DNA of 56,731 nt from Candidatus Omnitrophota bacterium (GTDB lineage: Bacteria; Omnitrophota; Gorgyraeia; Zapsychrales; Fredricksoniimonadaceae): positions 1 to 56,731 of the forward strand of contig CAILQW010000041.1 of assembly GCA_903836515.1 (NCBI GenBank), written 5' to 3'. This document shows, one piece after another, positions 1 to 7,570 of this stretch. Made by a program: the position numbers and the translations under genes. A model generated the notes under the pieces. It did not search any database, was not told the DNA's origin, and was given only the letters and a program-made list of their open reading frames with translations. Position 1 is the stretch's first letter, and every line of letters starts with the position of its first letter.

Positions 1-2
1 GC

Positions 3-170
3 GGGAAAGATGTCGTGCGAGATAAATGGCTAAGGTCACAAGGATTTAAAGTGCTGCGATTTTGGAATAATGAGGTGCTCAGCAATTTGGATGGTGTGTA
101 TCAAACTATTGAGGGCCATTTAAATCCCCCCTCCCCGTCCCCCCCCACAGAGGGGGAGGGCTTTAATTAA
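3..170 (+). CDS. C-terminal end of a DUF559 (Vsr/endonuclease-like) protein, cut by the window edge
   Basis: Reading frame 3 is open from the first bases and ends in TAA at 168-170. The peptide contains RDKWLRSQGFKVLRFWNNEV followed by LDGVYQTIEGHL, which matches the end of DUF559 proteins; that family has a PD-(D/E)XK/Vsr-like nuclease fold and is often found beside restriction or mobile genes. The N-terminal part with most of the presumed catalytic residues lies outside the window, so activity cannot be judged. The last dozen codons (NPPSPSPPTEGEG) are translated from a C/G-rich palindrome, so the gene end appears to have been extended by a repeat. Family call fairly sure; role unknown. Confidence 0.75.
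   Translation, partial: GKDVVRDKWLRSQGFKVLRFWNNEVLSNLDGVYQTIEGHLNPPSPSPPTEGEGFN
129..160. repeat. CCCTCCCC/GGGGAGGG palindrome at the end of the DUF559 gene
   Basis: Arms CCCTCCCC (129-136) and GGGGAGGG (153-160) enclose a 16-nt C-rich loop. A similar CCCTCCCC...GGGGAGGG palindrome sits at 13557-13577, so this is a small dispersed repeat family. It lies inside the 3' end of the reading frame. It could act as a terminator-like hairpin, but only a short T-run follows. Confidence 0.6.
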
Positions 171-223
171 CGCAATCCTCTCAGCTCGCTAAAGATTCAC
201 CATATATTTACCTTTGGGCAGGT

Positions 224-252
224 TTGACAAGCGCACGAAGTCAGTGTACACT
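224..252 (+). promoter_or_regulatory. Promoter with palindromic operator for the VapBC-like pair
   Basis: TTGACA (224-229), a 17-nt spacer and TACACT (247-252) form a good sigma-70-type promoter. The perfect palindrome AGTGTACACT (243-252) covers the -10 box, as expected for an operator bound by the antitoxin or toxin-antitoxin complex. The predicted start near 259 leaves a very short leader holding GGAGG (261-265), seven bases before the ATG at 273. Operator function is inferred from position and symmetry. Confidence 0.65.
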
Positions 253-272
253 GTTTTCGTGGAGGAATTGGC

Positions 273-491
273 ATGTTAACCAACATCACATTCAGTGTCG
301 ATCCTGTTTTGCTCCGTCAGGCGCGTGACAAGGCTGCCCAGGAACGCAAGGTCCTCAATGTCCTTTTCCGTGAGTGGGTGAGCCAGTACCTGCGCCAGGG
401 GCGGGGCGGGAAATACCGGTCCATGATGAAGAAACTGGGGTATGCTTCTGCGGGAAGAAGATTCACGCGGGAGGAACTCAATGAGCGGTAG
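273..491 (+). CDS. VapB-like antitoxin (ribbon-helix-helix type)
   Basis: A 72-residue protein begins MLTNITFSVDPVLLRQARDK, a beta strand then helix as in ribbon-helix-helix antitoxins, followed by a charged C-terminal tail that would wrap the toxin. A GGAGG ribosome site lies seven bases before the start. The stop overlaps the start of the PIN-domain gene by 11 nt, giving translational coupling and the usual antitoxin-first order. The AGTGTACACT palindrome over the upstream -10 box suggests autorepression. The family is inferred mainly from size, predicted fold and partner; the gene name is not assigned because many small antitoxins look alike. Confidence 0.75.
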   Translation: MLTNITFSVDPVLLRQARDKAAQERKVLNVLFREWVSQYLRQGRGGKYRSMMKKLGYASAGRRFTREELNER

Positions 492-903
492 GTATTTCCT
501 CGACACCAACATCCTTGTCTACAGTTTCGATCACTCCTGTCCTGAAAAACAAAAGAGGGCGGTTGGCCTCATTGACGCTGCCATCGAGGACGGCGCCGGG
601 GTGATCAGTTCCCAGGTCGTGCAGGAATTCCTGAATGTGGCCATGCGGAAATTCGCGGTCAAACTTACGCCCCGGGATCTGCGCATGTACCTTGAGGATG
701 TCCTTTTGCCCTTGTGCGCTGTTTATCCCGCCGCCAGGATCTATGCCCGTGCGCTCGATATCAGTGACGAGAGCGGGTATTCCTTTTATGACGCCATGAT
801 CCTGGCCGGGGCCAGGGAGGCCGGGTGCGGGGTGATCTATTCCGAAGACCTCCAGCACGGCCGTACCCTGGGCGGGGTAAAGATCGTTAATCCGTTCACT
901 TAA
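481..903 (+). CDS. PIN-domain ribonuclease toxin (VapC-like)
   Basis: The protein has 140 residues from the ATG at 481; the ORF track's earlier start at 442 lies inside the antitoxin. It opens YFLDTNILVYSFD, the first acidic motif of PIN nucleases, has a central QEFLNVAMRKF stretch with the conserved Glu, and later DESGYSFYDAMILAGA with the expected acidic residues, then IYSEDLQHG. PIN toxins cut RNA, often tRNA or rRNA, using metal bound by these acids. The acidic set looks complete, so it is probably active. It overlaps the antitoxin by 11 nt. Confidence 0.88.
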   Translation: MSGRYFLDTNILVYSFDHSCPEKQKRAVGLIDAAIEDGAGVISSQVVQEFLNVAMRKFAVKLTPRDLRMYLEDVLLPLCAVYPAARIYARALDISDESGYSFYDAMILAGAREAGCGVIYSEDLQHGRTLGGVKIVNPFT

Positions 904-942
904 CGTGCACAGACCCGCGCTCTGAGCCGGTCCAGGAGGCCT

Positions 943-1386
943 ATGAAAGCTGTTATTCAGCGTGTCAAGGAAGCCAAAGTGGTGGTGCAGGGCGAGGTGG
1001 TGGGCGCCATCGGTAAGGGGGTACTCATTTTCCTGGGGGTGGAGAAAGACGACACCGAGGCTGATGCCGAGGCCCTGGCGAAGAAGATCAGCCTGTTGCG
1101 CCTGTTCCCGTCACCGCAAGGCGGCAAAATGGACCTGGCCGCGTTCGAGATCAACGGCGAATTTCTGGTCGTGTCGCAGTTCACCCTGGCCGCAGACCTG
1201 GGCAAGGGGAACAGGCCTTCTTTTGATAATGCCGCCCTGCCTGAAAACGCCGAAAAATTGTATGAATTCTTTATCGCGAAGCTTAAAGCCGTTGGCTCAT
1301 GCCGGGTCGCCACCGGCCGCTTCCGCGCCATGATGGACGTTGCCCTTGTCAATGACGGGCCAGTGACGTTCATCCTTGATCAATGA
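943..1386 (+). CDS. dtd: D-aminoacyl-tRNA deacylase
   Basis: The 147-residue protein matches the length and order of Dtd: start [15 protein letters not shown], the SQFTLAAD active-site motif near residue 78, and NDGPVTF near the end, equivalent to the cross-subunit GP motif. Dtd is a cytoplasmic homodimer that removes D-amino acids (and glycine from tRNA-Ala) from mischarged tRNA. An AGGAGG-like site lies upstream of the ATG. Its stop overlaps the start of the TatD gene (ATGA), so the two are translationally coupled. Confidence 0.95.
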   Translation: MKAVIQRVKEAKVVVQGEVVGAIGKGVLIFLGVEKDDTEADAEALAKKISLLRLFPSPQGGKMDLAAFEINGEFLVVSQFTLAADLGKGNRPSFDNAALPENAEKLYEFFIAKLKAVGSCRVATGRFRAMMDVALVNDGPVTFILDQ

Positions 1387-2231
1387 CCTGCGCAGAGCGC
1401 GGGGCTGTGCAGGTCATCGACACCCACGCGCATCTTTATGATGTTCCCGATGTAGCTGGCGCGCTGGAGCAGGCGGCAGAGGCCGGGGTGAGCGACATTA
1501 TCATGCCGGGGGTGGACCTGGCCTCGAACCGGCGGCATCATGAACTGCGTGCGGCGTTTGGCCGGCCGCGCCTGCATCTGGCCCTGGGCCTTCACCCGGG
1601 CAATATTTCCCCTGAAGAGATCGAGTATTGTTTTCCCTATATGCGGGCGCATATGTCCGGGGCTGTGGCAGTTGGCGAGACGGGGCTCGATTTTTCCTAC
1701 ACATCGGTTCGCGCGGATGCGGGAAAGAAGGATGAACAGCGTGCCGTTTTCCGCCGGCATCTTGACCTGGCGCTGGAGTTCAACCTGCCGGTCATTGTGC
1801 ACAGCCGCGGGGCATGGCAGGAGTGCCTGGACATGGTCAAAGCCGCCGGGGTTGTGCGCGCGGATTTTCACTGGTACAGCGGGCCGGAAGATGTGCTCAA
1901 GGGGATCCTTGATGCCGGGTTTGTGATCTCCTGTTCGCCCGCCATCGAGTACAGCGCCGAGGTCCGCCGGGCCGCGCTGTATGCGCCCCTCGAGAGGATC
2001 TTGCTCGAGACCGATACGCCCGTCAAGATCCCGGGTCCCTCCCGTGCGCGCGCACCTTCCACGCCCAAAGATGTCTGGCGCCCCCTGCGGGCTTTGGCCG
2101 CGCTTAAAGGCGTGGACGAATCCCGGGCCCTCACCGCCACCAGCACCCTGGCGCGTTCTTTTTTTGATCTTGACCGTAAATATCCTGGGCATCATGCGTC
2201 CGGTTGTATGGGCCCAGATGAACAAGGTTGA
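1383..2231 (+). CDS. TatD-family metal-dependent hydrolase
   Basis: The 282-residue protein has the TatD/amidohydrolase metal motifs: IDTHAHL near the start, AVGETGLDF in the middle (metal-bridging Glu), [14 protein letters not shown] and LLETDTP near residue 210. TatD enzymes are TIM-barrel Mg-dependent nucleases or D-aminoacyl-tRNA hydrolases; pairing with dtd makes a quality-control role attractive, but this is inference. The ATG at 1383 overlaps the dtd stop by four bases. The family calibration is strong; substrate unknown. Confidence 0.88.
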   Translation: MTCAERGAVQVIDTHAHLYDVPDVAGALEQAAEAGVSDIIMPGVDLASNRRHHELRAAFGRPRLHLALGLHPGNISPEEIEYCFPYMRAHMSGAVAVGETGLDFSYTSVRADAGKKDEQRAVFRRHLDLALEFNLPVIVHSRGAWQECLDMVKAAGVVRADFHWYSGPEDVLKGILDAGFVISCSPAIEYSAEVRRAALYAPLERILLETDTPVKIPGPSRARAPSTPKDVWRPLRALAALKGVDESRALTATSTLARSFFDLDRKYPGHHASGCMGPDEQG

Positions 2232-2256
2232 GATAGCTATATTTTTGTGATATTAT
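2228..2256 (+). promoter_or_regulatory. Promoter for the NfnAB-like pair, placing transcription start at the ATG
   Basis: TTGAGA (2228-2233), 17-nt spacer, TATTAT (2251-2256). Seven bases beyond the -10 box is position 2263/2264, exactly the second candidate ATG. The first ATG (2255) overlaps the -10 box and would not be transcribed. The mRNA is therefore probably leaderless, and this argues for start 2264. Confidence 0.6.
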
Positions 2257-2263
2257 GCCAGCC

Positions 2264-3130
2264 ATGTACACCATTATCGGTAAACAGAATCTGACAGCGA
2301 CCATCCGGCGGCTTGACATCAAGGCCGAGGCGCTGGTGGCGCGGCTGAAGCCCGGCCATTTTGTGGCCATCATGCTGGATCCTGCGTCCCGGCCCATGCC
2401 TTACAATATTTTTGAGGTCGACTGGCGGCGCAAATGCCTGTCCATCATCTTTGAAGAGAACGACGCCCTGACCCGCCGCATGGCGGCCTTGCGGATCAAT
2501 GACACCATCCACCGTGTGGCGGGGCCTTACGGCATGCCGCTTGCCGTTGAAAAAAAGGGAACCATTGTCTGCGTGGGCGAGGGGATCGCGGTGGCGGCTC
2601 TTCTCATGCCGGCGCGCGCGCTCAAACAGGCGGGCAACAAGGTGATCGGTATCTCGGGCTTTGCCTCGCGCAAGACATCGCTTTTCGAAAGCCAGCTTCG
2701 GCTCAATTGCCATCAATTCCATGTGATGTACCAGGACGGGATGCACGACCGCAAAGGCGATGTCATGATCCCCTTTGGGAAAGTGATGGCCGCGGAGCAG
2801 GTGGCCTGCGTTTACGCGGATGTGGCGCCGGGCACCCTGGCCGCCGTGCGGGTCGCGGCTGCGGCCAAAGGCATTCCTGTGGTCGTCAATCTCATGGGGT
2901 TTCTGGATACGTACCAGGCGTTTTACCAGGATCATTCTTTTTTTATGGGCGGCCGCCGGTATTTCCCGGCCGTCGAGGGGATTTTCGTCGATGCCCAGGC
3001 GTTCGACATCAAGGAAGCGGTGCGTGTTGTTACCAGTACACGGGAGTATGTGGCATGCCGGAAGAAAGAACTCGCGTCCTCGCCCCGACAGGGCGTGTTC
3101 GCTCGTTTAAAGAAGTTGTTCTGGGCTTAA
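2264..3130 (+). CDS. NfnA/SudB-like FAD/NAD-binding oxidoreductase subunit lacking the 2Fe-2S cysteines
   Basis: A 288-residue protein aligned by eye to NfnA/SudB (ferredoxin-NADP reductase fold): N-terminal flavin domain with PGHFVAIMLD and RPMPYNIF, a GPYG motif, then the nucleotide-binding domain with IVCVGEGIAVAALLMPAR. In NfnA the C-terminal part carries a DGTGMCGxCRV-type loop binding a 2Fe-2S cluster; here the matching region reads YQDHSFFMGGRRYF and holds no cysteine. The partner gene overlaps its end by 76 nt. NfnAB normally bifurcates electrons between NADPH, NAD and ferredoxin; with the cluster ligands gone, a classical role is doubtful. Start 2264 follows from promoter placement; the ORF track begins at 2255. 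Confidence 0.7.
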   Translation: MYTIIGKQNLTATIRRLDIKAEALVARLKPGHFVAIMLDPASRPMPYNIFEVDWRRKCLSIIFEENDALTRRMAALRINDTIHRVAGPYGMPLAVEKKGTIVCVGEGIAVAALLMPARALKQAGNKVIGISGFASRKTSLFESQLRLNCHQFHVMYQDGMHDRKGDVMIPFGKVMAAEQVACVYADVAPGTLAAVRVAAAAKGIPVVVNLMGFLDTYQAFYQDHSFFMGGRRYFPAVEGIFVDAQAFDIKEAVRVVTSTREYVACRKKELASSPRQGVFARLKKLFWA

Positions 3131-4389
3131 GCCGCGCGGAAGCGGCCGAGGGGGCGAAGATCTACCTCGAACGTGAACGCGCCCTCAAGGGACGCCCCTG
3201 CCCGCTGGGGACGGATCATCTGGCCGTGCTTCGCCTGGTGGTCAAAGGGGATATGCCCAGGGCTCTGGATCTTTTGTTGACGACCAACCCCATGCCTGAG
3301 GTTACGGGCCGCGTCTGCCCGGAGATTTTCGAGGAAACCCTGTGTCAGAATCGTCATGGTGCGCGGATCAGCCTGCGTGCCATCGAGCGTTTTCTGGGTG
3401 ACAATGTCCGGCCCAGGGATATCCCCGTGCCTTCATCGGGCAAGCCCAGGGCGGCGGTGATCGGTTCAGGCCCCACGGGCCTTTCCGCGGCATGGGCGCT
3501 GGCGCGCGCAGGGCATCGCGTGAGCGTGTTTGAATCCGCGCCTTTCCCGGGCGGGACGCTCTCCTATCGTTGCGGCCCGTTTCAGCTTCCCCCCAGGGCC
3601 CTGCATGGCATCCTGCGGCGTTATCAGGGCGCGGGGATCAGTTTCGTGACAGATTTTTTATTCGGCCGCATGGCGCTTCCCTCCGAATTGCTCGAGCAGG
3701 GTTTTGGTGCGGTGCTTGTCGCCACAGGCGTGAGTTCGGCACAGCCGCTGGACATTCCCGGTGAAGGGGTCGGCGGCGTGATCACGGCGGATGATTTCTT
3801 GAAGTCGGTCAACTGGAGGGGCGAAAATCCCGAGCTGTGGCTGGGGCGTAAGGTGCTGGTGGTGGGTGAGATCGGGCCGGCGTTTGCCGCGGCACGCACG
3901 GCTGTCCGCGCCGGGCGCCAGGTCACGGTCGTTATCCGCGGCACAGAAACCCATGTCCAGGCCAGCCCCATGTTCGTTCGTCACGCGGTTGAAGAAGGGG
4001 TTCAGTTGAAGGCGTTCACCAAACCTGTCCGGGTGCTGGCCGGGCCGGACGGCTGTGTCAACGGGCTGGTCTGCCGCTACCTGGATTACCGCATGGATAC
4101 CCAGGGCCGCATGGTCATGGTCGAAGACGAGGCCGGTGAGTTCACCCTCGAGGCGGATACCCTCATCACCGCCGGAGGCTGGGAGGCCGACACACTTTTT
4201 CTGCGCGATATTCCGGGCCTTGAGTTCAATCCTGACAAGAGCCTGCGCACCAAACCCGAGACCGCGGCCACAGCCATTCCCGGTGTTTTTGCGGCGGGCG
4301 GGGTGGTGGAGCCCGAAATGGCCATGACGGATGTGATTTTGGCCGGCGCGCGCGCCGCGCAGGAGATCGACAGGTACCTGAATGCTTGA
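3055..4389 (+). CDS. NfnB/GltD-like FAD-dependent oxidoreductase with degenerate Fe-S region
   Basis: A 444-residue protein. The start MPEERTRVLAPTGRVRSF followed by FKEVVLGLSRAEA matches NfnB/SudA openings, so I use ATG 3055 rather than the ORF-track start at 2707. FAD is bound by VIGSGPTGLSAAWALARAG; a second Rossmann stretch VLVVGEIGPAFAAARTAVRAG stands where GGGNVAMD is normal. The N-terminal cluster region keeps only a few cysteines (GRPCPLG, TGRVCPEIFEETLCQN) of the eight usual ones, and the C-terminal FAD motif reads AAGGVVEPEMA instead of GGD. It overlaps the preceding subunit by 76 nt, as a coupled heterodimer. Probably a diverged flavoprotein dehydrogenase; electron partner unknown. 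Confidence 0.72.
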   Translation: MPEERTRVLAPTGRVRSFKEVVLGLSRAEAAEGAKIYLERERALKGRPCPLGTDHLAVLRLVVKGDMPRALDLLLTTNPMPEVTGRVCPEIFEETLCQNRHGARISLRAIERFLGDNVRPRDIPVPSSGKPRAAVIGSGPTGLSAAWALARAGHRVSVFESAPFPGGTLSYRCGPFQLPPRALHGILRRYQGAGISFVTDFLFGRMALPSELLEQGFGAVLVATGVSSAQPLDIPGEGVGGVITADDFLKSVNWRGENPELWLGRKVLVVGEIGPAFAAARTAVRAGRQVTVVIRGTETHVQASPMFVRHAVEEGVQLKAFTKPVRVLAGPDGCVNGLVCRYLDYRMDTQGRMVMVEDEAGEFTLEADTLITAGGWEADTLFLRDIPGLEFNPDKSLRTKPETAATAIPGVFAAGGVVEPEMAMTDVILAGARAAQEIDRYLNA

Positions 4390-4412
4390 ACTCAACGGAG
4401 TGAAGAAATAAT

Positions 4413-4441
4413 TTGTAAATACAACATACATGCTGTATTAT
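4413..4441 (+). promoter_or_regulatory. Promoter/operator of the second toxin-antitoxin pair
   Basis: TTGTAA (4413-4418), 17-nt spacer, TATTAT (4436-4441). Inverted repeat AATACA (4418-4423)/TGTATT (4434-4439) spans the spacer and -10 box, the usual place for antitoxin autorepression. The predicted start is about a dozen bases before the toxin ATG. Confidence 0.55.
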
Positions 4442-4460
4442 CTTGTTGGAAGAGTAGTGA

Positions 4461-4814
4461 ATGTTAAAACATATTTATTTCTTTATTGATAATCAAGGAC
4501 GCAGTCCTGTGGAGCAAGCGTTAAAAGAGCTTTCTCAAAAAGAAGACATGAAAGTCAGGGCGTATCTGAAAATCCTGAAGGAATGCGGGCATGCTCTTCA
4601 TCGGCCGATAGCTGATTATTTAGGAGACGGCATTTATGAATTACGACCGCAAAGTCATCGTGTTTTTTCTTTTTTCTTTTTTGGGGATTCGGCAATTCTA
4701 CTTCATGTAATCAGAAAGAAAACAGACAAGATCCCGGCCAATGACCTTCTGCTGTGCATTAAGCGAAAGAAAGAGGTCGAAGCATTAAAGAATATTAAAG
4801 AAATTGATGAATAA
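4461..4814 (+). CDS. RelE/ParE-superfamily toxin (HigB/Gp49-like, DUF891 type)
   Basis: A 117-residue basic protein with the Gp49-like pattern: KHIYFFIDNQGRSPVEQALKEL, then ILKECGHALHRPIADYLGDGIYELRPQSHRVFSFFFFGDSAILLH and a Lys-rich end. The GIYELRP...HRVF segment is the family hallmark; such toxins cleave mRNA on the ribosome. It is followed at once by an XRE-type antitoxin gene, the toxin-first HigBA order. The gene and its partner are visibly richer in A+T than the neighbours, consistent with horizontal acquisition. Confidence 0.85.
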   Translation: MLKHIYFFIDNQGRSPVEQALKELSQKEDMKVRAYLKILKECGHALHRPIADYLGDGIYELRPQSHRVFSFFFFGDSAILLHVIRKKTDKIPANDLLLCIKRKKEVEALKNIKEIDE

Positions 4815-4827
4815 GAAGGAGCCTCTT

Positions 4828-5154
4828 ATGGCAAATGTTTCTATAAGAAAAGCCGATCACTTGTTGAACGAACAAGCAATGCCCCCTGAGTTCCGCCGGG
4901 GCTTTCAGAGTGAATACGCTAAAGTCCTTTTAACACAAAAGATTGCTGAAATAAGAAAGAAAAGTCATATCAATCAAAAAACATTGGCACATCGTCTGGG
5001 AGTGTCCCAACAAGTTGTTTCCAGAATTGAAACAGGTGAAAATAATAATCTTACCATTGACACATTAGCGCAACTTGCGCGGGCATTAGGACATACAGTC
5101 AGAATTTCGTTTCATAAGGCTTCTGCGAAAGATGTCGCTCTTGAGGTTGCCTGA
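4828..5154 (+). CDS. XRE-family antitoxin (HigA-like)
   Basis: The start at 4828 has AAGGAG (4816-4821) at good spacing and begins MANVSIRKADHLL; the ORF-track start at 4804 overlaps the toxin and lacks such a site. The 108-residue product has a helix-turn-helix about residues 50-85: LRKKSHINQK-like entry, TLAHRLGVSQQVVSRIETGENN and LAQLARALGHTV. It should neutralise the upstream toxin and repress the promoter at 4413-4441. The C-terminal end reaches to 47 bases before panB. Confidence 0.85.
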   Translation: MANVSIRKADHLLNEQAMPPEFRRGFQSEYAKVLLTQKIAEIRKKSHINQKTLAHRLGVSQQVVSRIETGENNNLTIDTLAQLARALGHTVRISFHKASAKDVALEVA

Positions 5155-5200
5155 CAGGATGCTGTTGGAAAGTTGCTTCAATTTCGGACGAGAACAAGGT

Positions 5201-5974
5201 ATGAATAAGGCAATATTTAATAAAGTCAATTTTCACAAGACCGTCATGCTCACCGCCTATGACTATCCCACGGCCGTACTCGTGGCGCGTGCGGGGGTGG
5301 ACATGATCCTGGTGGGAGATTCCCTGGCCAACGTTGTTTTGGGTCTTGATGCCACAACCCAGATCGGCATGGATGAAATGATGCATCACGCCAGGGCGGT
5401 CTGCCGCGGGGCGGGTCAGGTGCCGGTTGTGGCGGACATGCCGTTTGAGGCGTATCAGCCGGAAGGCGCGGACGCGGTGCGCCATGCCCGGCGTTTGATC
5501 GAGGCGGGCTGTGCCGCGGTCAAGGTCGAATGGTTTGCCGGGATTGAAGCGGTGATCCGGTTGTTGCGGGCTGACGGGATCGAGGTGATGGGGCATGCGG
5601 GGTTGACGCCGCAGACTGCGGTCGATTTCAAGGTCCAGGGCCGCGATGCGGCATCGGCGGCGGCTATCCTGGAGCAAGCCAGGGCGATGGCAGCGGCCGG
5701 ATGCTTTGCGGTCGTCCTGGAATGTGTGCCTGAAGGGCTCGCCCGGGAGATCACAGGCGCATTGAAAGTCCCGACCATCGGCATCGGCGCCGGCAAATTT
5801 TGCGACGGCCAGGTCCTGGTCCTGCATGACATGCTGGGCTTGAATGACCGCAAGGTCCCGCGGTTCGTGAAGAAATACGCGGATGCCTCCGGCCTGATCC
5901 TTAATGCCGTCCGCCAGTATAAGGAAGAAGTCATTTCAGGCAAGTTCCCCGCGCCAGAGCATACTTTTCATTAA
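5201..5974 (+). CDS. panB: 3-methyl-2-oxobutanoate (ketopantoate) hydroxymethyltransferase
   Basis: A 257-residue TIM-barrel enzyme that makes ketopantoate from 2-ketoisovalerate and 5,10-methylene-THF in pantothenate/CoA synthesis. Seen motifs: MLTAYDYPTAVLVARAGVD, the metal-site VGDSLANVVLG, PVVADMPFEAY, GHAGLTPQ, LECVPEGLA and IGIGAG near the C-terminus. The usual KLEGG segment reads KVEWFAG, keeping the Glu but not the glycines. I choose ATG 5201 because family members start just before the MLTAYD strand; 5159 is an alternative. panC and panD are not adjacent. Confidence 0.93.
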   Translation: MNKAIFNKVNFHKTVMLTAYDYPTAVLVARAGVDMILVGDSLANVVLGLDATTQIGMDEMMHHARAVCRGAGQVPVVADMPFEAYQPEGADAVRHARRLIEAGCAAVKVEWFAGIEAVIRLLRADGIEVMGHAGLTPQTAVDFKVQGRDAASAAAILEQARAMAAAGCFAVVLECVPEGLAREITGALKVPTIGIGAGKFCDGQVLVLHDMLGLNDRKVPRFVKKYADASGLILNAVRQYKEEVISGKFPAPEHTFH

Positions 5975-6018
5975 GCAAGCACGTGTCATTTCGAGGAAAC
6001 GCATTTTTGATAACTCCC

Positions 6019-6046
6019 TTGCAATTTAAGACCTCTTTGTTACAAT
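6019..6046 (+). promoter_or_regulatory. Promoter for glyS, close to the start codon
   Basis: TTGCAA (6019-6024), 16-nt spacer, TACAAT (6041-6046). The expected start is near 6053, only about four bases before ATG 6057, and no ribosome-binding sequence fits between. This suggests a leaderless or nearly leaderless mRNA. Confidence 0.55.
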
Positions 6047-6056
6047 ACTCGGAATT

Positions 6057-7370
6057 ATGAACAAGCCTGAATTGATGGACAAGGTCGTTGCCCTCTGCAA
6101 ACGACGCGGTTTTATATTTCCCTCTTCCGAGATCTACGGCGGTTTGAACGGTGCCTGGGATTACGGCCCGATGGGCGCGGAGCTCAAGCGCAATGTCAAG
6201 AACGCCTGGTGGAAAGCCATGATCCAGGGGCGTGACGACATGGTCGGCCTCGACGCGGCCATCCTCATGCACCCCAAGACCTGGGAAGCCTCCGGCCATA
6301 CCGCGAATTTCGCGGACATGCTGGTTGATTGTAAAAATACCACCTGTGGCAAACGCCTGCGCGCCGATCATCTCAAGGAAGGCAAATGCCCGGATTGCGG
6401 CGGCACGTCCTTCACCGAAGCGCGCGCGTTTAACCTTATGCTGAGGACCGCCCTGGGCGCCATGGAAGATTCCAGTTCCGTGGTTTATATGCGCCCGGAA
6501 ACGGCACAGGGCATTTTCGTCAACTTCGCCAATGTCCTGGATGCGACCCACCGCAAGCTTCCTTTTGGCATCGGCCAGATCGGCAAATCTTTCCGTAACG
6601 AGATCACTCCCGGCAATTTCACCTTCCGCACCCGCGAGTTCGAGCAGATGGAGATCGAGTATTTCTGCCGTCCTGGGGAAGCGGAGGAACGCTACCGCCA
6701 CTGGATCGACACGCGCCTCCAGTGGTACCTCGATCTGGGCCTGACTAAAGCCAATCTGCGCCTGCGTGAACACGGCAAGGACGAGCTGGCGCATTACGCG
6801 GCCGGGTGCACGGATGTCGAGTATTTGTTTCCCTTTGGCTGGTCGGAACTTGAAGGGGTGGCCAACCGCACGGATTATGATTTGAAACAGCACGCGCAGT
6901 TTTCGGGCAAGAACCTCATGTACGATGACCCGGTGACGCATGAAAAGTTTTATCCTTACGTGATCGAACCGTCGGGCGGCTGTGACCGCGGCACGCTCGC
7001 CTTTTTGACCGATGCCTATCACGAGGAGCAGGTCAACGACGGCACGCGCGTGGTCATGAAGTTCCATCCGGCACTGGCACCTGTCAAGGTTGCGATTTTC
7101 CCGTTGCTCAAGAAGAATGCGGATCTTGTGACGCTGGCCAAGTCGATCAAGACCGATTTGAAGAAGGATTGGAATTGCGTGTACGATGACACCGGCGCGA
7201 TCGGCAAGCTTTACCGCCGTCAGGACGAGATCGGCACGCCCTTTTGCGTGACGGTCGACGTGCAGTCCCTGGAGGACCGGCAGGTGACCGTGCGTGAGCG
7301 CGACACCATGCAGCAGGCCCGCGTTCCTGTTGATAATCTAAAAAATTATTTGCGCGATCGTTTGGCGTGA
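6057..7370 (+). CDS. glyS: Glycyl-tRNA synthetase, single-chain (alpha2) type
   Basis: A 437-residue class II synthetase of the dimeric type found in archaea, eukaryotes, Thermus and some other bacteria, not the bacterial GlyQ/GlyS tetramer. Motifs: RRGFIFPSSEIYGGLNGAWDYGPMG at the start, a zinc-ribbon-like CKNTTCGKR...CPDCGG insert near residues 92-121, RPETAQGIF (motif 2 region), IGKSFRNEITP, and motif 3 ARG-type segment EPSGGCDRGTL. A C-terminal anticodon-binding domain starts around PVKVAIFPLLKK. The promoter lies almost on the start codon. The gene is monocistronic in appearance. Confidence 0.95.
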   Translation: MNKPELMDKVVALCKRRGFIFPSSEIYGGLNGAWDYGPMGAELKRNVKNAWWKAMIQGRDDMVGLDAAILMHPKTWEASGHTANFADMLVDCKNTTCGKRLRADHLKEGKCPDCGGTSFTEARAFNLMLRTALGAMEDSSSVVYMRPETAQGIFVNFANVLDATHRKLPFGIGQIGKSFRNEITPGNFTFRTREFEQMEIEYFCRPGEAEERYRHWIDTRLQWYLDLGLTKANLRLREHGKDELAHYAAGCTDVEYLFPFGWSELEGVANRTDYDLKQHAQFSGKNLMYDDPVTHEKFYPYVIEPSGGCDRGTLAFLTDAYHEEQVNDGTRVVMKFHPALAPVKVAIFPLLKKNADLVTLAKSIKTDLKKDWNCVYDDTGAIGKLYRRQDEIGTPFCVTVDVQSLEDRQVTVRERDTMQQARVPVDNLKNYLRDRLA

Positions 7371-7388
7371 TGATGGGGAATGTCATGA

Positions 7389-7456
7389 TGTGAAAAATCC
7401 CATGGTGTGAAAAATCCCATGGTGTGAAAAATCCCATGGTGTGAAAAATCCCATGG
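7389..7456 (+). repeat. Four tandem copies of a 17-bp unit
   Basis: The unit TGTGAAAAATCCCATGG is repeated four times without change (7389-7405, 7406-7422, 7423-7439, 7440-7456), right after glyS. Each unit ends in CCATGG. It is followed by two palindromes (7464-7484 and 7521-7541). The unit is too short and unspaced for a CRISPR. Function unknown; slippage-type expansion is likely. Confidence 0.9.
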
Positions 7457-7463
7457 TGTGTAG

Positions 7464-7484
7464 GGGCGGGTCTTAGACCCGCCC
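7464..7484. repeat. Dispersed palindrome, GGGCGGGTC family (copy a)
   Basis: Arms GGGCGGGTC and GACCCGCCC around loop TTA. The same arms occur at 12149-12169 and 13696-13716 with different loops, and a related form with T/A-shifted arms lies inside a gene at 46907-46927. Flanks GTGTAG before and CGTAC after extend the pairing. It resembles REP-like elements. Confidence 0.85.
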
Positions 7485-7520
7485 GTACATGCGTTGGCCG
7501 TATATGCGTCGTTGGTGTAG

Positions 7521-7541
7521 GGGCGGCCCGGTGGGTCGCCC
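7521..7541. repeat. Related palindrome upstream of ppdK
   Basis: GGGCGGCCC pairs with GGGTCGCCC (one mismatch), preceded by the GTGTAG lead-in shared with the GGGCGGGTC family. It lies 30 bases before the ppdK start, so it would be part of the ppdK leader RNA. Confidence 0.65.
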
Positions 7542-7570
7542 GATAAAATAAAAAAGAAGGAGCAGGACAG

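Noticed and set aside
2707-4389. Full 560-residue ORF-track entry for the NfnB-like protein
   Set aside because: The first ~115 residues are an out-of-frame reading of the NfnA-like gene; family similarity begins at the ATG at 3055.
7389-7456. CRISPR array
   Set aside because: The units are contiguous 17-mers with no spacers, and no cas genes are present. The 54-bp repeat at 45032 is rejected for the same reason.
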